Source of the DNA: Cycloclasticus sp.
GTDB lineage: Bacteria; Pseudomonadota; Gammaproteobacteria; Methylococcales; Cycloclasticaceae
Length of the DNA stretch: 64,000 nt
Direction: 5' to 3'
Assembly: GCA_040743155.1 (NCBI GenBank)
Contig: JBFLJU010000001.1
Span: 558,001-622,000, forward strand
Shown piece by piece: positions 55,068 through 63,992 of the stretch. The notes under the pieces were generated by a model that ran no database searches, was not told the origin of the DNA, and saw only the letters and a program-made list of their open reading frames with translations. The position numbers and the translations under genes were made by a program. How positions within the stretch are numbered: the first letter of the stretch is position 1; every line of letters begins with the position of its first letter.

Positions 55068-55391
55068 TTATTTTTTTGGTGTTAAAGCAGCCGTACTTTC
55101 TTTAACGATGTTTAATACTTGCTCGTTATAGGCTTTAGTGTCTTCGAATAAAGCTTTGCTATCAGCAACAACTTTTTCAAGACCAGACTGAGCAAGTTCA
55201 ACTTGTTCTTTAGCGAACACGTTAAGCGCGTCAGCGTCTTTGATGTTAGTAGCCGCTTTAATGCGAGCTTCAGCTAATGCAGCATAGTTTTTAGCCGCTT
55301 CTTGTTGAGCAGCAGCCATTTTTTCAAACTGAGCTTTGTTTAATTCGATTAATTTAGTGATTGGTGCAGCAAATGCATTAAAGTCATTCAT
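55068..55391 (-). CDS. Phasin family protein
   Basis: A 107-residue, almost wholly helical protein of the Phasin_2 family. NDFNAFAAPITKLIELNKAQ at the N-terminus is the usual phasin opening, followed by FEKMAAAQQEAAKNYAALAEAR and a central EQVELAQSGLEKVVADSKALF heptad-like segment. Phasins coat PHA granules and control their size. A good promoter with a TGCA palindrome over its -35 lies upstream, and a strong terminator follows, so it is a single-gene unit. It is paralogous to the next phasin. Confidence 0.92.
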   Translation of the reverse strand: MNDFNAFAAPITKLIELNKAQFEKMAAAQQEAAKNYAALAEARIKAATNIKDADALNVFAKEQVELAQSGLEKVVADSKALFEDTKAYNEQVLNIVKESTAALTPKK

Positions 55392-55427
55392 GTTGTTTTT
55401 CCATTAGGGTTTGTTTAAGTTGAATGC

Positions 55428-55456
55428 AGTATAAACGTTTTTATATTGCAGTGCAA
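55428..55456 (-). promoter_or_regulatory. Phasin promoter with candidate PhaR operator
   Basis: On the minus strand TTGCAC (55456-55451) and TATACT (55433-55428) are separated by exactly 17 bases. The palindrome TTGCAGTGCAA at 55446-55456 covers the -35. Described PhaR sites are TGC-rich palindromes near phasin genes, so PhaR, encoded at 43.2 kb, is the likely repressor; this is inference. Confidence 0.6.
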
Positions 55457-55519
55457 CATTTTACTTGAATTCCCGGTTCCATAAAATGATGTTAATCAAA
55501 TTTAGCGTAAAGAAAAATA

Positions 55520-55867
55520 TTACTTCTTCGACGTTTCTTTTTCGATTTCTTTCTTCAGCTGACTTGTGCTTTCTTGAAATAATTGAATAACCTCAGCGTT
55601 ATAGCCAGTCATTGCTTCAAACATAGAGCGGCTATTAGCAACCATTTTTTCGTAGCTACTTTGAGCTAATGCCATTTGATCGGTGACGAAACTAGCCAAT
55701 GCGACAGGATCCTTAATATCGGAGGCCGATTGCATACGCTGTTGGACGAGGGTTCTATAATCTTCGGCCGCTTTCTTCTGAGTCGTCATCAGTGTGTCAA
55801 AGTGTTGAGTGTTTAACTCAACAAGTTTTGAAATAGGTTGGGTGAAACCGTTTATGTTTTTAACCAT
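55520..55867 (-). CDS. Phasin family protein (second copy)
   Basis: A 115-residue helical protein paralogous to the preceding phasin: INGFTQPISKLVELNTQHFD, then TQKKAAEDYRTLVQQRMQSA and QMALAQSSYEKMVANSRSMF. It has a longer Lys/Glu-rich C-terminal tail. The start at 55867 has GGAG six bases upstream and matches the other phasin; longer in-frame extensions run into the pyrF stop region and are unlikely. It lies 28 bases downstream of pyrF on the same strand, so it may be co-transcribed with it, unlike the other phasin. Confidence 0.9.
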   Translation of the reverse strand: MVKNINGFTQPISKLVELNTQHFDTLMTTQKKAAEDYRTLVQQRMQSASDIKDPVALASFVTDQMALAQSSYEKMVANSRSMFEAMTGYNAEVIQLFQESTSQLKKEIEKETSKK

Positions 55868-55895
55868 CGTTATCTCCATTATGTATGATTGAGTG

Positions 55896-56618
55896 CTAAC
55901 CGTTAAACACCTTGCGAATGCTTTTTTGTATATCCATGGCCGCTTGTCGTGGATCTTGGGCGTCACGAATTGGGCGGCCCACAACAATATGGTCAGCTCC
56001 ATTGTAGAACGCTTGTTCAACGCTGACTACACGTTTTTGATCGTCTTCGGGGCGATTGTCTACAGGGCGAATACCCGGCGAAACGACCAAGAAATTTTGC
56101 CCTAGCGAGTCTCGAAGCCCGGGAGCTTCTAGGCCGGATGAAATAACACCATCACAGCCAAGTTCAATGGCACGTTTTGCCCGTGAAGTAACCAGTTTTT
56201 CTACATCACAATCAAAGCCTAAATCATCCAGGTCGCCGCGATCTAGACTCGTTAACACAGTTACAGCGAGAACTTTTAGCTCACCTTTTTGCTCTGCGGC
56301 GGCTTGCATAATGGCGTTATTTCCATGAATGGTGACGAAGTCTACCTTTTTATCGCTGAGCTGCTTAACTGCACGACCGACGGTGGCGGGTACGTCGAAG
56401 AACTTGAGGTCGACGAAAATACGTTTATTTTGTTCGTTCAGCCAATCAATCAGCTCAAAATAATTACCCGACATAAACAACTCGAGCCCTACTTTATAGA
56501 AGGACACACTGTCGCCAAGAGTGGTAACCAGTTCTTTAGCAGTAGAAAAATCGGGTACGTCTAAAGCAACGATGAGACGTTCATTAACAGGAATTGGTTT
56601 GTTGGAAATCCATGACAT
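55896..56618 (-). CDS. pyrF: Orotidine 5'-phosphate decarboxylase
   Basis: A 240-residue TIM-barrel enzyme converting OMP to UMP, the last step of de novo pyrimidine synthesis. The catalytic charged network is visible: VDLKFFDVP with Asp70, Lys72 and Asp75. VSPGIRP and GADHIVVGRPI near the C-terminus form the phosphate site. GGAGTG precedes the ATG with good spacing. The length is normal. Confidence 0.96.
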   Translation of the reverse strand: MSWISNKPIPVNERLIVALDVPDFSTAKELVTTLGDSVSFYKVGLELFMSGNYFELIDWLNEQNKRIFVDLKFFDVPATVGRAVKQLSDKKVDFVTIHGNNAIMQAAAEQKGELKVLAVTVLTSLDRGDLDDLGFDCDVEKLVTSRAKRAIELGCDGVISSGLEAPGLRDSLGQNFLVVSPGIRPVDNRPEDDQKRVVSVEQAFYNGADHIVVGRPIRDAQDPRQAAMDIQKSIRKVFNG

Positions 56619-56827
56619 GATGTGTCACTCCATAAATTTAATTAATAATGAGCATTATAGCGAGGTAGGGAGCGTGTGCCGATGGAAATTTTAAGTGAGT
56701 GGCATTAAAGGTAATATCTGAGTTTTAGACTATGATGTAGGCTAATAGGCGAATCAATATGAAAACATACTAACTTCCATCACTGTTAGGTAATTGGGTA
56801 AAGCCAACTAAAAGTAACGACTAAATA

Positions 56828-59800
56828 ATGGATGAAAAGAAAGAAAAAAAGGGATTAGCCCAGCAGCTCAATGTAGCGTTTTTGCTGGGCGTGATTTTTT
56901 TGTCGATCGCATCATCGGCATTTATTTCCTATGTGACATATGAACGAGAGCGAACCGCTTACATTGATCACGGTAAAGCGGTTACGAATGCATTAGCAAA
57001 CCAAATGTTTATCCCTTTCTCAGGAAGTACCGAGGAGCTGTTTAGTTATTCGTTCCAGTCGTACAAGGGGTTCCAAGGAGTACAGAAAATTGTCTTATTC
57101 GATGAGGAATTCAGAGAAATATTTGCTATAAAAAAGGGTAAAGATTACGAATTAATTAATGGTTGGCAAGACGTTAATTCTAGGAATGCTAAATTTGAGC
57201 GAGAAACAGAACGTGCGTTTTATTTTACGGCACAGATAAATAAGGCTAGAGATAATTCAGTTAATTATTTGATGGTTATACTCAATAGTCCGTCAGTAGG
57301 TGCGTATGCCGAGGCAATATTCTTTAGCAATGCCGCAATCATTGTTTTTATAGCATTGATTTTGTTGCTTATTCTTGGTTTGTTGATTAAGCGCCTAACC
57401 AAGCCTTTAGAAGATTTTTCATCGATTATGATTCAAGCGGCATCTGGTGAAACTGGAATCAGGGCGCATCACGATGCCTCTGCCGAACTTAGTCAGATGT
57501 CTGAATCATTCAACCAAATGATGGGAGTGATTGAGAAAAGAAGTGTTGATCTTGAAAAGTCGAGAGATCAAGCGGTACGAATGGCTAAGATTAAATCGGA
57601 CTTTGCTGCCAATGTTAGTCATGAGATTAGAACACCACTTAATGGTATCTTGGGCATGATTAATTTGTTGAAGGAAATGGGCTTGCCACGACATCAGCAT
57701 GAGTACCTTGAAGTGGCGAGTAAGTCTGGAGATTCACTTCTTCAAATGATTAATGATGTGCTGGATTTTAGTAAAATAGAGTCTGGTCATTTTGAATTAG
57801 AGCTTAAAGATTTAGATTTGCGATTGCTGTTAGAGCAGGTTGCATTGCTGTATGCAGAGAAAACGCAAGTAAAAGACATAGAACTTTGTTTAAATTTGCC
57901 CACCAAGGATGTGCTGTTTGTTCGGGGCGATTCGACTCGTATTCGCCAAGTGATGAGTAACTTATTGAATAATGCGATTAAGTTTACAAAGTTTGGTCAT
58001 ATTGCATTAGCCGCACGAGTGGTTTCGCATACCAATGGTCGCTCACTGATAGAGATGACTGTAAGTGATACAGGTATTGGTATTCCAGAAGAGGCCTTAG
58101 AAGATATTTTTAGGCCCTTTGGCCAGGTGAACGCCGAAACATCTAACGAATATGGCGGGACAGGCTTAGGGTTAACGATTGTTAGTCAAATGACAAAGTT
58201 AATGGGGGGCTCTGTTTCTGTGACGAGTACACTCAACGAAGCTTCGTGCTTTAAAGTCTTGTTACCGATGAAAACTCATCGTATTGCCTTTGGAGAGCAG
58301 CCGGATGAAGTTGAATTATTGGCAGGAAAAAGGGTTTTATTGGTTGAGCCATTCGAAGAAACAAGAAGCTATCTTCAAGGGATGTTTAAGGCATGGGGGG
58401 TTTCTTGTCAAACAGTCGAAAGCCTAGATGAAGCGGTACTTAATCTAAACCTCGAATTACACTCAATGGGTGTTCCAGATGTTTGTTTATTTAACGTTGA
58501 TTACAGTTCGGGGGATATGACCAGCTTTTTAGCTAACTTTAAGAAGAATGAGCCTTTTGCCGATATTAAATTGATTCCAATGGTTAGGTTTGGTAGTAAG
58601 GTCAGCGCCATTGATGACTCAGGCACGCTGATTTCAAGCTCAATTGATCGCCCTGTTCGTTATGAAAAACTAAGGATGACATTGCTGGATGTTTTTGCTG
58701 GTAATAAAGAGCGCGCGCACGAAAAAATAGAGAGAAAAATTAAGACAAACGACATTTTACGAGGTTTAAAGGTCTTGGTTGTTGACGATAATGCAACGAA
58801 TCGACTCGTAGCAACGGCAATGCTTGATGAGCTGGAAGTCTTTTCTGATGTTGCTGAAAATGGCCAAGAAGCGTTGAATGCGTTTAAAGCGAATAACTAT
58901 GACCTCATCCTGATGGATTGTAATATGCCTGTTATGGATGGTTATGAGGCTACGCGGGCGATTCGTGCACTAGATGCAGGCCTGAAACAGCCTGCGATTA
59001 TTGCGCTGACGGCAAAGGATAAGCAAGCTGACTTAGATAGCTGCATTAATAGTGGTATGGATGACTATTTGTTGAAGCCATTTAAGTTGTTGCAGCTATT
59101 GGAAAAGCTTGAAAAAGTATTTGGCCTACCTTTAACGGATGGCCAGTTATCCGATATAGAACTTGAAGAGTCAGATGGGTCAGTGATTGTAGACTCTGTG
59201 TTTAACGAATTGGTAGCGAACACAGGTAGTGGCATTCAACAAATTGTTCAATCATATTTATTAGACTCGCCAATTTATATTGTGACCTTAATTGCAGCAA
59301 TGGAAGCAGGCAATACGACAAAATGCTTAGATTTGGCGCATAAAATTAAAGGCAGTTCTCGTAATTTAGGCGCTGAAGGCCTAGTAGAGGTTTGTGTAGA
59401 AATAGAAGAGTTTTGGTCTCAGAAAACAATTGATGAAAGCGCAATAGCGCTGTTAGTAGAACGCTTAGAGTCTGAGTTTTCACTGGTTGAGGCTAGCTTG
59501 AATAGTAAATTGGCAACATTGAAAATATCGTCAGAAGGCCAAATGAAACGCAATAAAGAAGTTGTGTTGATTGTTGATGATGATCAAAGTACGCGAATGA
59601 CGGTAGCGAGTGTTCTTGAGCGTGAGGGCTATCAAGTTGAGTTGGGTTCTAATGGTCGCGATGCGGTTAGGTTGTTTGAGATACTAAGACCAAACGTTAT
59701 TATTATGGATGCCATGATGCCGGTTAAAAATGGCTTTGAGGCATGTAAGGAAATTAAAGGAATGCCGGGTGGCGAGAGTGTGCCAGTTCTTATAACGACG

Positions 59801-61252
59801 GCGTTAGAAAGTGAGAAATCCGTGGATTTAGCCTTTGAAAGTGGGGCGGCTGATTTTGTGCCTAAGCCGATTAACTTGTCTGTTTTAAGGCAGCGGGTTA
59901 GGCAGTTACTGGCTAAACAATCTGCAGATCAGCACGTGCATAAGTTGGCGTACAAAGACGCGCTAACGGGCTTGCCGAATAGAACCGCCTTTGTCGAGCA
60001 GTTTCAACAAGAATTGGAGCACGCTAAAAGAAACGGGACAAGAACAGCTATCTTTTTTATCGACCTTGACCGCTTCAAAGACGTTAACGACAGTTTGGGT
60101 CATGAGGCTGGAGATGTTCTCCTTAAAGCCTTGTCTGGCAGGTTGATTAACTGCATTCGATCTGGCGATATGCTGGCCCGGATTGGGGGTGATGAATTTG
60201 TTGTTGTCTTGAGTGACATGGCAGATGATGCAACGCCAGATCAGGTGGCTAGGGCGATGCTTACAGCGTTAAAAGAGCCGTTCAATATTGCAGGTAATGA
60301 GGTATTTGCCGGTGTGAGTATTGGTATTGCTATGTATCCTGATGATGGTTTGTCGAAAGATGCGTTGTTGAAAAATGCCGATACAGCCATGTATAGGGCG
60401 AAAGCGGCGGGCAGGAATACATACCGTACCTATACGCAAGAAATGAGTGACGTACTAGAACAGCGTTTGCGGGTTGAAACGGAGCTGAGAAAAGTTCTAG
60501 CGGATAATGAGTTGTCATTATATTTTCAACCCAAGCAAGACACGTCTACGGGCGAGGTGGTTGGCTCAGAAGCCCTAGTTCGTTGGCAACATAGGTTGAG
60601 GGGAATGGTGTCACCGGCGGAATTTATACCGGTTGCTGAAGAAATGGGTTTGATTAAGGAAATTGGCCTGTGGGTGTTGGATACGGCCTGTGCAACAGCT
60701 AAAAAATGGCAAACTGAACATGACTACTATGGCACGGTGGCGGTCAATGTATCTGCCGTACAAATGGTGGAAGAAAATTTTGTGACTCTGGTCGGCACCT
60801 GTTTGGATAAGTATGACTTAGATCCTAAATATTTAGAGTTGGAAGTGACTGAAACAATGGTGTTGGATGATATTGATGTCATGCTTAAAAAATTAAATGA
60901 AATTGAACAAATGGGCGTGAGTATTTCAATTGATGATTTTGGTACAGGGTACTCGTCATTTAGTTATATTAAGCAGCTGCCGGCAAGCACCTTAAAGCTG
61001 GATATGGAGTTTATTAAAGATATACCAGAAAATGAAGCAGACATGGCCGTTGTTGATGGGATGATTGTTTTGGCTCATAATTTAGGGATGAAAGTGGTCG
61101 CAGAGGGCGTTGAGACACAAGAACAATATGATTTTCTAGCAGAGCATAAATGCGACCTTATTCAAGGCTATTTGATTAATAAACCCTTGTCAGAAGATGC
61201 GTTTATTGCAGAATATGGCGAGTTGTCTAAGCAGGCAAACAGTCTAAATTAA
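56828..61252 (+). CDS. Giant hybrid histidine kinase-phosphorelay-GGDEF-EAL protein
   Basis: A 1474-residue inner-membrane protein. Order: TM1 (14-34), periplasmic sensor (35-165), TM2 (168-188), HAMP (189-240), HisKA with His265 in FAANVSHEIRTPLNGILGM, HATPase (NNAIKF, DTGIGIPEE, GGTGLGLTI; to about 485), a degenerate receiver (about 498-625) with Asn556 at the usual Asp position, an intact receiver (Asp697 in MDCNMPVMDG), an HPt domain (His838 in AHKIKGSS), a third receiver (Asp961 in MDAMMPVKNG), GGDEF (1120-1124, I-site RSGD) and EAL (1248-1250, DDFGTGYSS). The first part resembles BarA/GacS-type kinases and the rest a REC-GGDEF-EAL regulator. A GTG- or GacA-type partner is not adjacent. 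An internal ATG at residue 906 has an AGAAGG before it. Confidence 0.93.
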   Translation: MDEKKEKKGLAQQLNVAFLLGVIFLSIASSAFISYVTYERERTAYIDHGKAVTNALANQMFIPFSGSTEELFSYSFQSYKGFQGVQKIVLFDEEFREIFAIKKGKDYELINGWQDVNSRNAKFERETERAFYFTAQINKARDNSVNYLMVILNSPSVGAYAEAIFFSNAAIIVFIALILLLILGLLIKRLTKPLEDFSSIMIQAASGETGIRAHHDASAELSQMSESFNQMMGVIEKRSVDLEKSRDQAVRMAKIKSDFAANVSHEIRTPLNGILGMINLLKEMGLPRHQHEYLEVASKSGDSLLQMINDVLDFSKIESGHFELELKDLDLRLLLEQVALLYAEKTQVKDIELCLNLPTKDVLFVRGDSTRIRQVMSNLLNNAIKFTKFGHIALAARVVSHTNGRSLIEMTVSDTGIGIPEEALEDIFRPFGQVNAETSNEYGGTGLGLTIVSQMTKLMGGSVSVTSTLNEASCFKVLLPMKTHRIAFGEQPDEVELLAGKRVLLVEPFEETRSYLQGMFKAWGVSCQTVESLDEAVLNLNLELHSMGVPDVCLFNVDYSSGDMTSFLANFKKNEPFADIKLIPMVRFGSKVSAIDDSGTLISSSIDRPVRYEKLRMTLLDVFAGNKERAHEKIERKIKTNDILRGLKVLVVDDNATNRLVATAMLDELEVFSDVAENGQEALNAFKANNYDLILMDCNMPVMDGYEATRAIRALDAGLKQPAIIALTAKDKQADLDSCINSGMDDYLLKPFKLLQLLEKLEKVFGLPLTDGQLSDIELEESDGSVIVDSVFNELVANTGSGIQQIVQSYLLDSPIYIVTLIAAMEAGNTTKCLDLAHKIKGSSRNLGAEGLVEVCVEIEEFWSQKTIDESAIALLVERLESEFSLVEASLNSKLATLKISSEGQMKRNKEVVLIVDDDQSTRMTVASVLEREGYQVELGSNGRDAVRLFEILRPNVIIMDAMMPVKNGFEACKEIKGMPGGESVPVLITTALESEKSVDLAFESGAADFVPKPINLSVLRQRVRQLLAKQSADQHVHKLAYKDALTGLPNRTAFVEQFQQELEHAKRNGTRTAIFFIDLDRFKDVNDSLGHEAGDVLLKALSGRLINCIRSGDMLARIGGDEFVVVLSDMADDATPDQVARAMLTALKEPFNIAGNEVFAGVSIGIAMYPDDGLSKDALLKNADTAMYRAKAAGRNTYRTYTQEMSDVLEQRLRVETELRKVLADNELSLYFQPKQDTSTGEVVGSEALVRWQHRLRGMVSPAEFIPVAEEMGLIKEIGLWVLDTACATAKKWQTEHDYYGTVAVNVSAVQMVEENFVTLVGTCLDKYDLDPKYLELEVTETMVLDDIDVMLKKLNEIEQMGVSISIDDFGTGYSSFSYIKQLPASTLKLDMEFIKDIPENEADMAVVDGMIVLAHNLGMKVVAEGVETQEQYDFLAEHKCDLIQGYLINKPLSEDAFIAEYGELSKQANSLN

Positions 61253-61332
61253 TACGTCAAACTGAGCTGTAATAATGACAGGTTAGTAACGGGTCGGTTA
61301 TCCTATCGCTTTATTTTATTACCGAGTGTTCA

Positions 61333-61899
61333 GTGCACGTTATTTATCTACATGGTTTTTGCAGTTCAGCGGCATCGTTTAAAGCGCAGTTAGTTAAAAA
61401 TTATATCGATCAGCGCAAGCAAAATACGCTGTTCCTAATCGACTTGCCATTTTCTCCGGCGCAAGCAATGTCTATCATTGAATCTCATATAGTGTCTTTA
61501 GGCGATGAGCCTTGGGGTGTTGTTGGAAGTTCGTTAGGTGGGTTCTATGCAACTTATTTGAGTCAGAAGTACGATAAAAAGGCTGTGCTAATTAATCCAG
61601 CGGTTGAAGCGCATTTGTTGTTAGAAAAGGTATTAGGCGAGAATAAGAACTACCATTCGGGAGAGATTTTTAACTTCACTGCTGAACATTTGAAACAGCT
61701 TGAAAAGATGTACTTGCCGAGCCTTAAACAGGCCGACAATTTATTATTACTGACCCAAACAGGTGATGAGGTCTTAGACTTCCAAAAAGGTGTTGATTAT
61801 TATCAAGGAAGCGAGCAAGTCGTGGTTAACGGTGGTGATCATGGGTTTGCGGATTACGAGAATTACCTAGACAAAACAATCGACTTTTTAGCGCCATAA
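61333..61899 (+). CDS. YqiA-type alpha/beta hydrolase (esterase)
   Basis: A 188-residue single-domain serine hydrolase: opening YLHGFCSS, nucleophile Ser67 in VGSSLGGFYA, acid Asp in QTGDEVLDF, and catalytic His in GGDHGFADY. This matches the YqiA/YcfP family, which hydrolyses short acyl esters and whose E. coli member has weak palmitoyl-CoA/p-nitrophenyl ester activity. The start is GTG with a weak ribosome binding site. A small hairpin (CCATGTC at 61932-61938 with GACATGG at 61943-61949) follows the gene. Confidence 0.88.
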   Translation: MHVIYLHGFCSSAASFKAQLVKNYIDQRKQNTLFLIDLPFSPAQAMSIIESHIVSLGDEPWGVVGSSLGGFYATYLSQKYDKKAVLINPAVEAHLLLEKVLGENKNYHSGEIFNFTAEHLKQLEKMYLPSLKQADNLLLLTQTGDEVLDFQKGVDYYQGSEQVVVNGGDHGFADYENYLDKTIDFLAP

Positions 61900-61972
61900 A
61901 AAGCCTATTTCGAACAAAACACTTATTACTTCCATGTCAATGGACATGGTTTAACTTACACAGGACATTAAA

Positions 61973-62794
61973 ATGAAAGAGGGCCACCTAAAGAAAATGC
62001 GCACAACCTTGGTTGCGCCAGTTGAATATGCGTTGCCAATTGATGATGAATTTGTAGCATTGAATGCTTATTTAGGTAAAACAATAAAGCTGACGTATTT
62101 AGGCGAAATTCATTGTTCAAACTGTGGCAAGCGTACTAAAAAAAGTTACAGCCAAGGTTTCTGCTACGTCTGTATGAGAAAGTTGGCTCAATGCGATTTA
62201 TGTATTATGAAGCCGGAAACGTGCCATTATCATTTAGGTACTTGCCGCGAACCGCAATGGGGCGAACAACACTGCTTTCAAGATCACTATGTTTATTTAG
62301 CTAATTCGTCTGGATTAAAAGTGGGTATCACACGGCACACGCAAGTTCCTACGCGCTGGATTGACCAAGGAGCAACCCAAGCATTGCCAATATTTAAAGT
62401 GAAAACCCGTTTGCAATCTGGGCAAGTAGAAATGGCGTTAAAGAAGCACGTTTCCGATAAAACAGATTGGCGAAAAATGTTGAAAGGGCAGGCAGAACCG
62501 AAAGACTTAGCACAGGAGCGAGACAGCTTAATTAAGGCAGCGCAGAATGAATTAAGCGTTATTCAATCGGCAAATAAAGAAGGTGATATTGAGCTATTAA
62601 CGAATGCTGAGCAAGTCGATATTCAATACCCCGTTCTTGCTTATCCAGAGAAAGTAACGTCATTTAATTTCGATAAAACCCCTGAAATAGAAGGCACCTT
62701 AATGGGCATAAAGGGACAGTATCTTATATTAGATAATGGGGTGCTAAATATTCGGAAATTCACCAGTTATAGGGTTCAGTTTAATGCAGAGTAA
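61973..62794 (+). CDS. DUF2797 domain-containing protein
   Basis: A 273-residue cytoplasmic protein of the DUF2797 family. A cysteine-rich metal-binding region lies at about 47-95 (CSNCGKRTKKS, CYVCMRK, CDLCIMKPETC, then GTC). It is followed by VYLANSSGLKVGITR, which resembles the start of a GIY-YIG-like fold, and by THTQVPTRW and DWR segments. The function is unknown; nucleic-acid binding is plausible. AGGA precedes the ATG. Its 3' end overlaps the cinA start by 11 bases, so the two are co-transcribed. Confidence 0.85.
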   Translation: MKEGHLKKMRTTLVAPVEYALPIDDEFVALNAYLGKTIKLTYLGEIHCSNCGKRTKKSYSQGFCYVCMRKLAQCDLCIMKPETCHYHLGTCREPQWGEQHCFQDHYVYLANSSGLKVGITRHTQVPTRWIDQGATQALPIFKVKTRLQSGQVEMALKKHVSDKTDWRKMLKGQAEPKDLAQERDSLIKAAQNELSVIQSANKEGDIELLTNAEQVDIQYPVLAYPEKVTSFNFDKTPEIEGTLMGIKGQYLILDNGVLNIRKFTSYRVQFNAE

Positions 62795-63992
62795 TAATCG
62801 ACCGAAAGTTATTATTTTTTCCCAAGGGGATGAGGTAATAACCGGCGCCTTAGTGGATACCAATGCAGCTTTATTAGCCGATCATTGTCGGACGTTGGGC
62901 TTTGATATTGTTCGTCACGTCACAGTGGCGGATGATTTGGATGATTTGGTTCAAGTGTTAAAAGAAATAGATGCGATGGCAGACGTTTGTTTGTGCACCG
63001 GTGGCTTGGGACCGACGCAAGATGATTTAACCACAGAAGCGTTTGCCAAAGCGTTTCAAGTAGAGCTTGAACTAGACAATGAAGCATTAGCTATGATGCG
63101 AGATTTTTTCGCTACATTGAAAGTGGAAATGGCCGACGTTAATATTAAACAAGCATTATTACCCAAAAACTCACGACGTATTGATAACCGCTGGGGCACG
63201 GCACCTGGTTTCACCGCAAAAGGGCAGCGTTGCCAATTTTATTTTATGCCCGGTGTGCCTTATGAAATGAAGCAAATGATGAACACTTTTGTGCTCGCTG
63301 ATTTACAGCATCAGTTTAAAATTGAGCAACCAAGGTTAATCACTTTTAGAAGTATGGGAATGGGTGAGTCGGATATTCAACAAGCGGTGAATAGCTTGAA
63401 TATTGCGAGTGATATCCGCGTGAGTTTTAGAGCGGGTATGCCAGAGAATGAACTGAAGTTGCTGTTTCCAAGAAGTTATACGGTGAAACAGATTCAATAT
63501 TACATTGATGAGGTGAACAGCGCGCTGCGCGGGACTGTTTTTGCCGTAGATGGCTTGGATAAGTCAGTCAGAAATTTACCCGATTGTGTTGACCAGTTGA
63601 TGGCTGAAAACCACCTGTCATTGGGTTTAATTGAAACCTTGTCACAGGGTGATATATCGCGCCAATGCCAGACCGACTGGTTATTGCAATCGACGGTTTA
63701 CCCTAAGGTGTTTGACCTCATGTCAACGTTTGGCTGTGAGCAACAGGAAACCAATGAAACTGTTGCCGTAGATATTGCGAAAAAAGCACATCAGGATTCG
63801 ATGGCAAATTTAAGCCTCGTACAATTACATAAAAAAGTGAATGAGAATACGGTGGCTGTTTTTACCGCTGTGGTCAATGACCAGCGTTGTATCTCGAGTA
63901 GCAAAGACGTTTGGGGTCGACCCTTACGACAACAAACGGTGGCCTCCGCGCTCGCCTTTAATTTACTTAGAAAATTTATCCAAGAGTCATAA
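62784..63992 (+). CDS. cinA: CinA family protein with degenerate C-terminal amidase domain
   Basis: A 402-residue protein. The N-terminal MoaB/MogA-like (COG1058) domain covers 1-165, with GDEVITGALVDTNA and CTGGLGPTQDDLT; a linker domain follows, then a CinA C-terminal domain from about 260. Normal C-terminal domains (PncC, nicotinamide mononucleotide deamidase) carry an AESCTGG motif; here the matching stretch reads IETLSQGDISRQ, lacking the Ser-Cys-Thr-Gly-Gly. NMN deamidation is therefore doubtful, while the N-terminal nucleotide pyrophosphatase-like domain appears intact. It overlaps DUF2797. The stop is 8 bases before the window end. Confidence 0.88.
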   Translation: MQSNNRPKVIIFSQGDEVITGALVDTNAALLADHCRTLGFDIVRHVTVADDLDDLVQVLKEIDAMADVCLCTGGLGPTQDDLTTEAFAKAFQVELELDNEALAMMRDFFATLKVEMADVNIKQALLPKNSRRIDNRWGTAPGFTAKGQRCQFYFMPGVPYEMKQMMNTFVLADLQHQFKIEQPRLITFRSMGMGESDIQQAVNSLNIASDIRVSFRAGMPENELKLLFPRSYTVKQIQYYIDEVNSALRGTVFAVDGLDKSVRNLPDCVDQLMAENHLSLGLIETLSQGDISRQCQTDWLLQSTVYPKVFDLMSTFGCEQQETNETVAVDIAKKAHQDSMANLSLVQLHKKVNENTVAVFTAVVNDQRCISSSKDVWGRPLRQQTVASALAFNLLRKFIQES

